A stretch of DNA of 64,000 nucleotides from Guillardia theta CCMP2712 (taxonomy: Eukaryota; Cryptophyceae; Pyrenomonadales; Geminigeraceae). A model generated the notes under the pieces. It worked only from the letters and a program-made list of their open reading frames with translations. It did not search any database and was not told the origin of the DNA. Positions 36,820 to 47,559 of the stretch are shown one piece after another. The number at the start of each line of letters is the position of its first letter. The first letter of the stretch is position 1. The stretch is from assembly GCF_000315625.1 (NCBI RefSeq), contig NW_005434662.1, positions 83,252 to 147,251 of the forward strand, written 5' to 3'. A program made the position numbers and the translations under genes.

Positions 36820-37800
36820 GAGACCGTGTCCGCCGTCGCTACCTGAGTGCGCTCCTGTAACCAAGCTGATAATGGCACGTAGTCTGAGTCACTGATTGGC
36901 CCCGGACTTGAAGTCTAGCCGAGTTAGTCACTAGTAGACGGTCACTGCTAGCCTTTGAAACCGGGCCGCCGTCCACGGTCACCCTCGTCAAGTGCCATGA
37001 TCGGATGTCGCGGCCGCCAGCCGCAGCCGCGAGTATAGGTGCCACAACTTCGCAAGGCCCCCGTGTCAGGCTGAGTCAGTAGTGGCACCTGGCTCGTAGA
37101 GTCTACGGTCGGAGTGGTCCCTACCCGGGCCGCGCCTAGTGACTACTACCGGGCCGTACGGCGCAGTCATGATGGACTCCGGGAAGCACTACACCACTAG
37201 CTAGACTACGAGTGTAGAATTGAATACCCGGGATGCCTCATCGGAGCCTCCCGGTACGGTATCTCATCATAGTAGAAGCCGCCCTACCGTACACCTACTA
37301 GGGTCCGAGTCACTATCCGGCGGAGTCGGAAGCCCTACCCCCGGTACCGTACGGTAGACCGTACTACCCGTACACTACCCGCCCCGGTAGTACCGGCCGG
37401 CGGAGTATCATGACCGTACTACGGAAGCCGCCGCGCCCGGAGGTATAGCGCCGCGATCGGACCGTACCGGCGGTCTCAGTGACTCCCGCGCGCCGCACGC
37501 CGGCCCGGCCGGTCGGACCGCCCGCGTGGCGCGGCCCCGCGCCGCACGGTGACAGTGCTGGCCCGCCCGTCGGGCCGGCCGGCGCCCGTCAAGTACGGTT
37601 GTCCGGGCCGAGTCCGGGCCGCCCGACTCCCGGGGGCCCCGACCCGGGGGGTAGTGCCCCTGAGTAGGCTATCGGAAGCTAGACTGAGTTAACTTTCGGA
37701 GGCTACGGTAAAGACTGAGAAGGTAGCCCCCGCCGACTTCCGCGATCACGGTGCAGCGGCCCGGCCTTCAAGCGGAGGCTTCAAGCCGCGGTGAGCTGCA
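36820..37800. repeat. GC island 3: palindrome-rich, non-coding
   Basis: This has the same vocabulary as the other islands, with many GTACGG, GGTACC, CCGGGCC, GAGTCACT and ACTAGCTAG-type words. It begins immediately after the last dynein-like coding sequence. No exon can be supported; open frames are short and Pro/Arg/Gly-rich. Confidence 0.7.
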
Positions 37801-37954
37801 CGAGCACTTGAGGGGAGGGTCAAGGGAGGATACAAGCCTGATGTCCCTTCCTCACGGGCCTCCAGAAGTACGTCGGGACCGTACTACGGTACCCCCCACC
37901 CACCTACGTACTGCACCCACTGAATGCTTCAGATACTGCTTGCTGCTGTGTGAA

Positions 37955-38815
37955 CCTGGTATGGGTAGACCCCTCCTCTAGGCATTAAACCACCCCCTAC
38001 TTTCAAGGTTTACTTATCTCGAAGCGTCCCTTCCTCAACCTCTTGGGACGGCACGCACTTGCCCCCTATTAAAACCACCCCTACCTCCTCATCCAGTGAC
38101 CCTACCCCCTGTCTTTCTCAATATCCCATCGTTTCATGCCCCTACATCCCCGCTCTCCACCCCTACCCATGATAGATCAGCACGTCTATTGAGAAAAGAA
38201 GGGGTAATACCAGACTCACCCCTTCAAATCAGTTCAAATTCAACAACCCCCACCCCCCCCTAACAAACTTTTGATCACCCCACCCACATGTCCTTCTATC
38301 AAGCAATCTTTGTGTTGCACCCAAAAGGACCCTAGCTTGTAAGAGTACCCCCACCTATTAACTCGAATATTCGCAAAGCTCATCTGACCAACATACCTTA
38401 TTGACATACCTTATATGAATGAGGATAATTTATCTATAAATGACACTATGATATTTTCCTATAGTAGGGAACATTGCATACTAAGGCACCTACCAGTGAC
38501 ATGTGGACCCATTCTGGTTGCTACTCGCTCGACTACCCCTCATGTTTGGACCCTGACCCCCCAATTAACACAGGATCTTTCACATACCCCCTTTTCCTTT
38601 TTTTTTTTACTACCCACCCCGAGATCCCTCCACATCTACCCACCCTGTTTTCTTTGCTATGACCATGGAGGTCTGACCCATACATTTACCAATCCTACCC
38701 CTCCATTTGACCATACAGGATTGGTGTTTGAACCACCCACCCCTGTAATCTAGTTGTCAAAGGACCCATACACCTAGAGTATCTTTACCACCTCAGTACC
38801 CCAAACGCCCCCCCT
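37955..38815 (-). other. Long C-run segment (G-rich on - strand)
   Basis: CTACCCC, CCCCCACC and ACCCACCCC words recur throughout about 850 bp, so the G-rich strand is the minus strand. It sits between GC island 3 and the minisatellite upstream of the NADH dehydrogenase gene. An AT-rich patch at 38400-38470 interrupts it. No gene is visible. Confidence 0.6.
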
Positions 38816-38911
38816 TTTAAGTCTCATCGACATTGGCATAAGAGCACGCGCAGTTGCTGGTGATGAAGCATCTCATTATCTAACACCTTATCCTCTCCAT
38901 CACAGCTCAGC

Positions 38912-39121
38912 GCTCTGTCTCTGTCTGTTCTTGCTCTGTCTCTGTCTGTTCTTGCTCTGTCTCTGCCTGTTCTTGCTCTGTCTCTATCTGTTCTTGCTCT
39001 GTCTCTGTCTGTTCTTGCTCTGTCTCTGTCTGTTCTTGCTCTGTCTCTGCCTGTTCTTGCTCTGTCTCTATCTGTTCTTGCTCTGTCTCTGTCTGTTCTT
39101 GCTCTGTCTCTGTCTGTTCTT
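38912..39121. repeat. 21-nt minisatellite, 10 copies, with a 4-unit higher order
   Basis: Ten exact-length units of the 21-mer GCTCTGTCTCTGTCTGTTCT+T stand head to tail. Two positions vary in a regular cycle (GT, GT, GC, AT, then again GT, GT, GC, AT, then GT, GT). The real period is therefore 84 nt, with the array built by copying four-unit blocks. It could be read as a Leu/Cys/Phe repeat, but nothing supports translation. Confidence 0.92.
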
Positions 39122-39419
39122 GCTATGTTTCTCTGTCTCTCCGTCTATGCCTCACCTGCTCTCTACACTATCTTCTACTGATAGATCTCAACATGAATTT
39201 CTTGTTGATGTCCTCCTTGAGAATTCCTGGCGTTATGTCTTGCTCATGTGGAAGTAGTGGAATGTCCGAACATTCGAAGGAAATTTGTTGTGTACTAGAC
39301 AGCACAGTGGTCGCTCCGAAATCATCTTTCTCACTAACCCTCACTCATTTTTTGTCGAAAACATCAGTTTCTCACTATGTTTTGCAGATAAACCGGCAAG
39401 TGAAACAGCGATTGTAGGG

Positions 39420-41030
39420 ATGTTTGCACGTACATTTCTCCGAGCAGTCCCTGCTCGCGCTTTCTCTGCTGCTTCGCAGTTTGCAAGCAAGAGCATGAGC
39501 AAAAAGTGGTCCTGGAAGGCAAGAGCTGCTGTTTTGGCTGCAGGTGGCTTCACAACTTATGCTGTTGTGGACTATGGCCTTCATCCCCGTCCCTCTAGCG
39601 AGGTTGTGGATGATCTTCTCCTCACTAAGCCCGCAACTGAGAGGAAGGAGCGTCTGATTGTGCTCGGATCTGGCTGGGGTGCAGTCGCTCTGCTTGACAA
39701 GATCGACCCGTTCAAGTACGAGGTCATCTGTATCTCTCCTCGCAACCACTTCGTCATGACGCCGCTCCTGCCCTCTGTCACCGTGGGAACCATCGAGACC
39801 CGCACTGTCGTTGAGTCTATCCGTTCCATCTGCCCCCACGTCAAGTTTATCGAGGCCGAGTGCACTGGACTGAACCCGCAGGGCAAGACTTTGACCTTCA
39901 CCTCTTCCAAGCGCCCCAGCAGCAGCAGGGAGGTGCAGGACAGCGCCAAGACTCGTCCTGAGTTTCAGATGGCGTATGACAAGCTCGTGGTGGCGGTCGG
40001 AGCTGAGAACAACACCTTCAACACCCCCGGAGTTGAGCAGCACGCTCACTTCCTCAAGGAGATCATCGACGCCCGCAGAATCCGTGCTGCTATCGTCGAT
40101 GCCTTCGAGAGCGCTTGTAACCCGGCTCAGACCGAGGAGGAGAGGAAGCGTCTCCTCAACTTCGTTGTCGTTGGTGGAGGGCCCACTGGCGTTGAGTTTG
40201 CCGCCGAGCTCGCTGATCTCCTTCACGAGGATTTGACCAAGTCTTTCCCTAAGCTGAAGAACGATGTCAAGATCCGCCTCATCGAGGCCACCGACAAGGT
40301 TCTCGGCATGTTCGACTCCAAGGTTTCCGCCTTCACCGCGCAGACTTTTGAGAAGGAGGGTATTGAGGTTCTGGCGAATACTTTTGTCAAGGAGGTGAAG
40401 CAGAAGGAAGTTCTCGTGCAGAAGAAGGGAAGCAAGGAGATCGAGTCCATCCCCTCGAGCGTTGTCGTGTGGGCAACCGGCATCAGGAGCAGGCCCATCA
40501 CCAATAAGATCAGGGAGTGCATCGGCGTGAAGGAGCAGACCAACCCCCGCGCTCTCCTTACCGACGGATTCCTCCGTGTTAGGGGGGCTGACGGCGTCTA
40601 TGCTATGGGCGATTGCGCGACCATCGACGGCAAGCCCCTGCCTGCGACTGCTCAGGTGGCGTCACAGGAGGGCAAGTACCTCTCCAAGTACCTCAATGGC
40701 CTTCCTACCGCTCACGAGGACTCGTCTGTCTTGAACGCCGTGCGCAAGATGTACTGGAAGGTGGCCGGCGGCTTTACCTCCGAGCCCTTTGAGTATGCTC
40801 ACCGTGGCTCTCTTGCTTACACTGGCGGGGACTCAGCGGCTGCTGACTTCAAAGGCGCTATGAACGGCTTCTTTGACTCCATTGGCATGTCTGTGATGAC
40901 TGGCAAGGCCACCAACATCCTCTGGCGCAGCTTCTACATGAGCGAGCAGCTGTCGATGCGCACCAAGGCGCTCCTGGCTGTCGACTGGGCCAAGGCCAAG
41001 GTGTTCGGGCGTGACTTCAGCCGCTATTAA
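39420..41030 (+). CDS. Type II (rotenone-insensitive) NADH:quinone oxidoreductase, mitochondrial
   Basis: An uninterrupted frame of 536 residues encodes an alternative NADH dehydrogenase: a single-chain FAD enzyme that passes electrons from NADH to ubiquinone without pumping protons. The N-terminus MFARTFLRAVPARAFSAAS is rich in Arg, Ala and Ser with no acidic residues, a typical mitochondrial presequence. Two dinucleotide folds are visible: VLGSGWGAVALL for FAD near residue 82 and VVGGGPTGVEFAAEL for NADH near residue 245. Later signatures are VVWATGIRSRP, YAMGDCATI and a C-terminal membrane-binding segment ending FGRDFSRY. No EF-hand is inserted. The ATG at 39420 follows a possible 5' leader intron ending near 39387. 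Being intronless is notable beside intron-dense neighbours. The family call is firm; side of the inner membrane is not predictable. Confidence 0.93.
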   Translation: MFARTFLRAVPARAFSAASQFASKSMSKKWSWKARAAVLAAGGFTTYAVVDYGLHPRPSSEVVDDLLLTKPATERKERLIVLGSGWGAVALLDKIDPFKYEVICISPRNHFVMTPLLPSVTVGTIETRTVVESIRSICPHVKFIEAECTGLNPQGKTLTFTSSKRPSSSREVQDSAKTRPEFQMAYDKLVVAVGAENNTFNTPGVEQHAHFLKEIIDARRIRAAIVDAFESACNPAQTEEERKRLLNFVVVGGGPTGVEFAAELADLLHEDLTKSFPKLKNDVKIRLIEATDKVLGMFDSKVSAFTAQTFEKEGIEVLANTFVKEVKQKEVLVQKKGSKEIESIPSSVVVWATGIRSRPITNKIRECIGVKEQTNPRALLTDGFLRVRGADGVYAMGDCATIDGKPLPATAQVASQEGKYLSKYLNGLPTAHEDSSVLNAVRKMYWKVAGGFTSEPFEYAHRGSLAYTGGDSAAADFKGAMNGFFDSIGMSVMTGKATNILWRSFYMSEQLSMRTKALLAVDWAKAKVFGRDFSRY

Positions 41031-41413
41031 ACGTGTGAATATGTGTAGTCTAGTGAACTTGTTGCTTCTGCTAGTTTCTAGTTTCGTCAAGATTTTTTTA
41101 AAGTGATAAAGATGATCCAGCTGAACTGGGATGCAAAATTATGAATTAAGACTATCTAACTTCTGGTGCTTGTGTTTCATTAATGTACATAACTTTATCA
41201 TTCAGACTGTTGCGAACCAGATGCAAAAAAAACTCAATACTGTGATCAACTGGACCCATCAAACATCAGTTTTGGGACTCAAATCTGCAAAGCTCACCAC
41301 GACACCCACATCCTGCCTGTTGACATTTGCTATTGATGTACAAGCAGACTCGTATTGGGAAGGATTAACCAAACATTCCGTGCTGAGATGACAAGACGTG
41401 AGACGTCAAAGAG

Positions 41414-42185
41414 TTAACTGGAACATAACAACCTTCTGTCCTTGGCACAAGAACTGAGACAATCGTTGCAAGTTTCGCGGCATGTCTCGAAAAGAAACGA
41501 CCCCTTCAAGGCCCATCAGCAGCAGCAGGCCAACATTTCTTGGATCCTCACCTGCGCTGACTCGTTGAGATAGAAGCACCTCGGAAACAAGTTGGCGCAG
41601 ATGTATCCCTGGGGTTACGATAAGTCTCAGTGTGACAGTGAGTGAGTTCAAACAACTGGCAATCACCTTGCAAGCTTCCGAGCCGCATCCATCGTTCTTG
41701 GTCAACTTCTCCCATTCTGCTTTTGCAGCCTGACGAATGCAAGTCAAATAACAGATCTTGCCTCTCTCTGAGTTTTGCATATCACACTTATAGTCACTCT
41801 TAGTTTGTCATATTAAAAATCTTGCATTAATGTTTTTGAGCATTTCATCATAGTCCCTCTCACCACGTCAAGTTTGGCTGCAAGCATCTTGTCCCAGTTT
41901 TCAGTCACCCGCACCTGCACAAACACAATCAGTCTAGATTTCATGCTTTCATTTGAAGTACGGGATATTCAATCTTGCAGAAACTGTTGGTCAGACTGCC
42001 GAGGTAGTTGGAAGTCATGTCGGAGGATATGCAGCATCTAAAATGAGATAAGGAGTCATTGACAGCGCTGTTGCCAGTCATGTTGCTTACGGTGATGCTG
42101 TTGTACAATTCTGCAAATCAAAAGTCTTGATTGATAAAGTGAACTTGGCCGAACAGCAAAGGAGAAGAAGATATAGCTTCTTCAT
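41414..42185 (-). CDS. Small secreted Cys-rich protein with a Frizzled-like half-domain
   Basis: Six minus-strand exons (42185-42091, 42037-41962, 41914-41864, 41765-41667, 41608-41552, 41503-41414) splice with all phases closing to 155 residues. The N-terminus MKKLYLLLLCCSAKF is a signal peptide. About 15 cysteines follow. The segment ICANLFPRCFYLNE and then ETCRETCNDCLSSC matches the spacing and flavour of the second half of Frizzled-type cysteine-rich domains (C-x-x-LFPxC ... CxxxC). This suggests an extracellular or luminal disulfide-bonded domain that may bind a lipid or ligand. No membrane span follows, so the protein is probably secreted or luminal. The acceptor of exon 4 (after ctcagag) was chosen to keep phase 0. 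The family link is inferred from spacing only. Confidence 0.68.
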
Positions 42186-42890
42186 GTTCAAGTGTGATAA
42201 CTGTGGAAGCACATCGCTGGTAAGTAAAAATCTACAAGAATTGTTTGCAGACACGACTTTGTCTGCCTGCTGCACTATCATGGACCAGCTATTGCGACAG
42301 TTAATTTGGACTCTCCTACCGACTCTCAATCAACTGCTTCCATCCACATTGTGACTGTAGAAATAAGACTCTTCCACTCTCCAACACCTCATTCTTGAAT
42401 CAACTCTTGTCTGTGATAATACATCATCGCAATGACTGCCGCTGTGCTCTTCTCGCCGCCGAATAATCTGCGGGCTTTGCGCATCGAGCACATCTCTGCG
42501 GCTGTGCTAGCAAAGAGCATGTCTCTACAGGACATACACCATCGAGAGACTCTCTCATCAGCAGCATTCCGTTGCTACTCGTTCTTCAGCCTGCCCGTTC
42601 AATGGCGTTCTGACCGGCGGGCCGATAAGTTCCTCAACTTTCCTTTAAAACCCATCAGACTTGATTTTAAATCAGTACCACTGATTTTCTTGCTGTAGTC
42701 AAGGGTACCTATAAAAATGAATTAAACTATATTTGGATTCATAAAAAGAATTTTAGAAAGGAGGCAGTACAATCCATTTGGTCTCATCTACAATAATTTT
42801 AATTTCAATTACCAAGAACAGGCCTGCCTCGTTTTGATATATATGAATATTGCAGGGCAGCAGAACATATTTGCAGTCTTTCTACCTCGC
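42186..42890. other. Intergenic, no supported gene
   Basis: Between the divergent starts of the Frizzled-like gene and the next + gene. A frame at 42432-42698 is open but has no motif and no splice support. From about 42700 the DNA is AT-rich. Confidence 0.5.
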
Positions 42891-42894
42891 AGTG

Positions 42895-43075
42895 GGGCAA
42901 CTTCAATTACCCATGACCCCTGTTTACTACCGAGATCCACCCAACCTTGGTGACATACAAAGGACCCCTCTATTCACTACCAGCAAATATACCCCCCCAA
43001 TTTACAGTAACAGATTATACCCTAGTGTGATACGTATTACGAAAGTTGTTTTGAACTCTGTGACCCACGCACCTC
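42895..43075 (-). other. Short C-run segment
   Basis: ACTACCGAG, CCACCCAACC, ACCCCTC, ACCCCCCC and TACCCTAG words lie in 180 bp between AT-rich DNA and the gene starting at 43435. It is a weaker version of the segment at 37955-38815. Confidence 0.45.
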
Positions 43076-43434
43076 TTTGAAAATTGAATATTTATCAATG
43101 ATATTTGAAATTTGTCATTTATTTTCAGAGTTCTAGGTGTAAGGGGCGCAGGGAGCAAGGGGGCACCGGCAAGCTCGCACCAGAGCCAGATAGCCGTCAG
43201 GTGTGGAGCAGAACAAATCAGTTAGGACAAACACGGCGAGCAGAGCAAAGCAGCAACGACCCAAGGAGTCCTTTCGCTGTACCCAACTGGCCATCGTCAG
43301 CCGCAGGCGCAGAGGTAAAGCTTCCCTTGCTCGGCCAGACAAGGCGAGGCTGACGGGCCCTGTCCTCCCCTCAATCGTAAGAGGCTAGCATCAAGCATTC
43401 CTACGACAGTAATCTCCAGCCTCATTCAGTGACA

Positions 43435-44417
43435 ATGAGCAGCTGCTGTAACTATATTTGTAGTTCGCTTTCAAAAGATTCCTGCATTACAAAGTTGAGT
43501 TGTGCGTACCAGAAGTCTACCCAATGCTGTAAGCAATTCTTGTTGTGCATGCCCCTCTTTGTCTCAAACTTGCTGTAGGCAGCATCGATTGCTATTGTCG
43601 CTGGTCAGCGGCAGGTGAGATTTTTCTCTGCAACACTGGGTGGTCTGACAGGACAATCGTTGTTGTTTGTTAGGGTCTTGTGCACCGGTCACACGTGTGT
43701 CTGGAACATTGATTATCATGCGTGCATGGCCTTATCTACTGGCTTTTCTTCTCCTCAGCTTCATATGTTGTTGCCTTAGGTAGGAATACCACCAAGATGT
43801 TTTTGTTGAAATCATGACCTCTGATGCTTATTTTCTTCCAGCCGAAAATTGCTTACGATGGAGGATGCAGAAAACAGAGCTCGTTCGTCAAATAATGTGT
43901 TTATTGCTTCATTGAGTACTTCTGTTCAAGACACTCTGGAACATGACTCGATAGAAATGCAATTGGAAGAGATTCTTAGCACAACTGGAAGTTGTAGTCG
44001 AATACTCAGGTTCGTTTGCCACGTTGAATCTAGCTTCGAAGCTCAAGATTTTATGCTGTTGTAACAGGGCAAAAATCCATTACAGCCTTCACACAAGGGG
44101 AAAGGTGCTACAACGGATGACTTCGTTTTGCGAATACTCATTCAAAATCTGCAGATTCTCAAAAGATCCAAGTACGTCTTTCACAATTATGTTTCGATTT
44201 CGATGTCGCCCTTTTTCACACAGCTTCTTGTAGTGTTGTTTACAACGAAACTATGCCAGAACCATTGCTGGAAACGAACAATGCGCAGAACCAACTTTTT
44301 CATGTACGTTGAAGCTCCATCTGATCCTGATAGACACCTCCATCATTGTTGCCATTGGCAATTTCCCAGGTACTAAAATGATCTGTGCAGGTTGAAGCGG
44401 CCGCGCCTCGCGCTTAG
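43435..44417 (+). CDS. Single-span membrane protein with Cys-rich N-terminus, unknown
   Basis: Seven exons (43435-43528, 43579-43614, 43674-43779, 43842-44013, 44068-44171, 44234-44303, 44391-44417) close in phase to 202 residues. The N-terminal 45 residues are Cys/Ser-rich (MSSCCNYICSSLSKDSC). One hydrophobic segment, WPYLLAFLLLSFICCCL, spans residues about 62-78, next to basic RKLL. The cytosolic or luminal tail is acidic to polar: MEDAENRARSSNNV, IEMQLEEILSTTG, then a helical DFVLRILIQNLQILKR stretch. I know no family for it. The last exon encodes only VEAAAPRA and lies inside GC island 4, so the island supplies the C-terminus and stop codon. Upstream exons cannot be excluded because the Cys-rich start is unusual. 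Confidence 0.55.
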
Positions 44418-45005
44418 GTACCGTACAATCATCGTGATTGGCCGGTGGCACTCGACTCAGCGGCAGTGCCACCGTGCCGATCATATGATCGGATGATGAT
44501 CAGCGCGCCCGGCCGCGACGGTCGGACAGCCGCCCGGCCGTCTAGCAAAGCGGAGCGGCCGGGCTCACAAGATTCCGGAATGATTCCGATGATCGGACGG
44601 CGGCACCGCCCGGCCGGCGGCCGCTGATGAACGGTTTCAAGCAAGTTTAAGGGTTGATGTTGTTTCACAAGGTAGTAGCTTTCAAGGTATATACAGTATA
44701 TGTCACTGAGTCACTGTCACATTGAAGACGGTCACCACGGTGACCCGGTTCAAGTCAGTGATCATCGCCGGGGCAGGACTCGTCCGATCCGTACGCGGCC
44801 CGGTCCGAGTGTCGGGTGACGGCGACGACCGTCTACGGGTACGGTACTACTTAACTCTGAGTAAAGGCACAGTACTCCGTAGCACGGTACGGTCGAACGG
44901 TCGTGCCCCTTTTTACTCAACGGTCACTCACCGTCACTGCTCAGCCGGAGCCTCTGAGTGCCGCGGCGGCCGGGCGCCGGCGGCCGGGCGGCTCAGTAGT
45001 GCCTC
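44393..45005. repeat. GC island 4: palindrome-rich
   Basis: It begins with GCGGCCGCGCC at the last exon of the preceding gene and continues with CCGGCCG, GATCGG, GGTACGGTAC and GGTCACC-type words, broken by a less GC-rich gap at about 44640-44720. It lies upstream of the intronless EF-hand gene; 45006-45423 is of ordinary composition and holds no gene I can identify. Confidence 0.68.
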
Positions 45006-45423
45006 TTCCCCGCTCAGTCCCCTCTCGCGCAGGGCGGCAGGAGGGGCGGCAGAGGGCAGGCAGGAGGGCAGGTCCAACCAAGCCTGGGACAGGCAAGAGG
45101 GCAGGCAGTTGAGGGAGGTAGAGACTGTTGGTGATCCCTCGTCGTAGCAGCTCTGCGTTTGCTTGGGATCCCTTCCTCTCTCCGCTTCTTCCGACCGTCC
45201 TTGATAACTTGCGCCACATCCTAGTTTGTTACGACACTTAATTTCTCGGCTCTTCGCTCCCCTGAGGTGCATCAAGAGTCTCGTCGGTACTGCTGGTCCA
45301 GCCCCTCTTTTCGTAGCTCTTCACCTCCTATCTGAGATCTTCTTGCATTGTCTTGTTTGTTGCTTGCGGGGATTTGAATCGCTTCCTGTCAGAACTAGGA
45401 GGCAACCATAGCGGGTCCTGAAC

Positions 45424-46164
45424 ATGAGGACGAGGCACCTCATCGTCGCTATCATGTTTGCTCACCTACTGGCTTGTCATACAGCCAAGAATAATCTCAA
45501 AGACCCGGAGGATGACCCGGCAGCTGAGTATGATGAAATGGCGCATGAGTCGGAAGGGGCTGCAACGCATGCCGACTCGGCTTTCGAGCAATACACAGAA
45601 CGGCTGCAGCAACAGTTAGAGTCTCTGAGGAAAGAGCACGACGAGATATTTGGCAGAGCAGACACGAACAAAGATGGCATCATGGACAAAGCCGAGTACA
45701 TTGCCTTGCATCGAGAGGCAGAGAACGTAGAGAAATCGGATCGCTACAATCAAACGGAACTAGACGAGGGGTATGCGAGTCTGGACAAGGATCAGAACAA
45801 CCTTTTGAGCCTTGAGGAGTGGCGGAGACCATTCGAAGAACACACTGACTCATGGTTGCACATAACAGACGCAGAGGCACAGCACGAAGCGCACATCGCT
45901 CGATACAAGGAAGTCTTCAATCAAATCGACAGGATGAGGGACGGAGAACTTGACTTGTACGAGCTGCAGATAGAAGTTGAAAACCTTCACGCACGGAGAA
46001 AAGCCATGGAAGAAGATGAAGACGAGGAGGAGTCTATCTCAGGTACCAAGGACCGAGTTGTGAAAATATCTGGATCAGATATGCTGCTGATGATGGATAT
46101 CGACAAGAACGGAAAAGTTTCTTTTGAAGAATATTTGATTGGAAGCGAACTGATGAACGAATAA
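45424..46164 (+). CDS. Secretory-pathway EF-hand calcium-binding protein (calumenin/reticulocalbin-like)
   Basis: An intronless frame encodes 246 residues. The N-terminus MRTRHLIVAIMFAHLLACHT is a signal peptide. After an acidic linker, EF-hand loops are visible: DTNKDGIMDKAE near residue 79 and DIDKNGKVSFEE near residue 222 are complete. DKDQNNLLSLEE near residue 122 is acceptable. The RMRDGELDLYEL loop near residue 180 is degenerate. Long acidic stretches (EEDEDEEES) sit between. Signal peptide, several EF-hands and acidity fit ER or Golgi calcium binders of the CREC type, though no HDEL-type retention signal is present; the protein ends LIGSELMNE. It lies between GC islands 4 and 5 and is intronless, like the membrane gene between islands 1 and 2. 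Confidence 0.82.
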   Translation: MRTRHLIVAIMFAHLLACHTAKNNLKDPEDDPAAEYDEMAHESEGAATHADSAFEQYTERLQQQLESLRKEHDEIFGRADTNKDGIMDKAEYIALHREAENVEKSDRYNQTELDEGYASLDKDQNNLLSLEEWRRPFEEHTDSWLHITDAEAQHEAHIARYKEVFNQIDRMRDGELDLYELQIEVENLHARRKAMEEDEDEEESISGTKDRVVKISGSDMLLMMDIDKNGKVSFEEYLIGSELMNE

Positions 46165-46369
46165 GTGGATTAGCTTCTAGGTTCATCATCAGCATTTTTC
46201 TCTTCCTGTTTGCCAGTGATAGAGATTACCGTGACTGACTCAAAGTGACTCTTGAAGCATCAAGTTTCAAGTGTGCAAAGTTTTCAAACCCCCGAGCCGA
46301 AGAGAGCACTTTGTTTCAATAATCTCGTATTAGAGTTTCAATATTTTCGTAAAGACTCGAAAGTCAGAA

Positions 46370-47335
46370 GCCCGGCGGCTCGCTCAGGCTCGGACTCGCC
46401 GACCGGGGACCGCGCCGCCGCTCGCCGGGCGCCGCGGCCGCCGCGGCCCGGCCCGTCGCAGGACGGTCCGACGACCGTGCAATGCGGCCCACCGTGACTG
46501 GCGGCTGGGCGGCTCAAGGTTCAAATCAACAGGTCCGAAGTTGGCACCCGGTCAGTGCTAGCCTAGTATGCCAGGTCCGAGGCTGGCACATTTCAAGTTT
46601 GTGACTCGGCACGGTCCCGGCCCGGCCGGCCGGGGCCCGGCCGGGGCGGCCCGCCGGGCCGGGGGCCCGGGCGGCCGGGGCCCGGGCCACTGCCCGCAGT
46701 CGCCGTGCCGGTTCGACCGTCGGACGGCCGCTGAACGGCCCCCCGCCGTCAGTACGGTACTGAGGCCGACTTGCCAGGGGCATCCGGTGGGCGCGGCGGC
46801 GCGGCGGGCCGCGACGCGCCCCCGCCCGCGCTCGCGGACCGCCCGCGCGGCCGCCGGGCCCGGCCTGCCAGTGCCAGGGCGCCCGGTGACGGCGCGCCGC
46901 CGGCGGCCCTCAGCAGTCGGACGGCTTTTTCAAACCGGCCGGGCCGGGCGCCGGGCCGCCGGCGGCGCGGCGGCCGCCGGGCGGCCGAGTCAGGCGCACC
47001 GTACTGCGGCATGCCATCATGACGCCGTGAGTGATGCCATCATTCATTACTGATAGTAATGACTCCGAGTCCGGACCGCCGTGCAGCCTTGAGTCACTGT
47101 GACTGGCTCCTCAGTGGCAGCTCGGCATGATTGGTCCGACTGCCGCACCGCGGCCGCCCGGCCGGGTACGGTGGGTATCCGGGCCGGCCCCGGCGGCCGG
47201 GCTAGCCGATCCGATCGGATCACTGTCACCGATCACGGCGGATCCCGGCCCGGCCGCCGCACTGCAGGCCGCCGAGGCTCAGCTGCCAGCTGAGTGATCC
47301 GGGCCACCGAAGGACCGGAGTACGGTACCTTTGAG
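46370..47335. repeat. GC island 5: strongest palindrome-rich island
   Basis: The core at 46600-46990 is almost wholly made of G and C, with nested words such as GGCCGGCCGGGGCCC and CGGCCGCCGGGCGGCC. Flanks add GTCACTG, GATCGG and GTACGG words. No exon can be supported. A TACCTTTGAGTAAGGTA tail at about 47325 marks return to normal DNA. Confidence 0.72.
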
Positions 47336-47559
47336 TAAGGTAATCCCACTGTCCGAACTGTCTTTATGCGTGCAATCCGCAGGTAGTACAATTTTTTGGT
47401 CCCCAGAGGTTGCAGCTGCTGACGTGGCGAAAACATTCCGAACCACAACCGAAGGGGAGTCCTTTCGACGACGGATCCAGGTGGCAGAGGTTTGTAAGGT
47501 GCTTGCTGACTGTTCTCGATCCTTCTGTAGCTGTTCTAAGGTATTCGCGAGATTTCTAT

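Noticed and set aside
38931-39257. Leu/Cys/Phe repeat frame over the 21-nt minisatellite
   Set aside because: Any 21-mer without stops gives an open frame; no upstream signal or downstream conserved sequence.
42432-42698. 88-codon + strand frame
   Set aside because: Has an ATG but no motif, no splice partner, and lies in an intergenic stretch turning AT-rich.
46526-47053. Pro/Arg/Gly-rich frames in GC island 5
   Set aside because: Open on both strands in several frames, as expected from extreme GC content; no splice sites or motifs.
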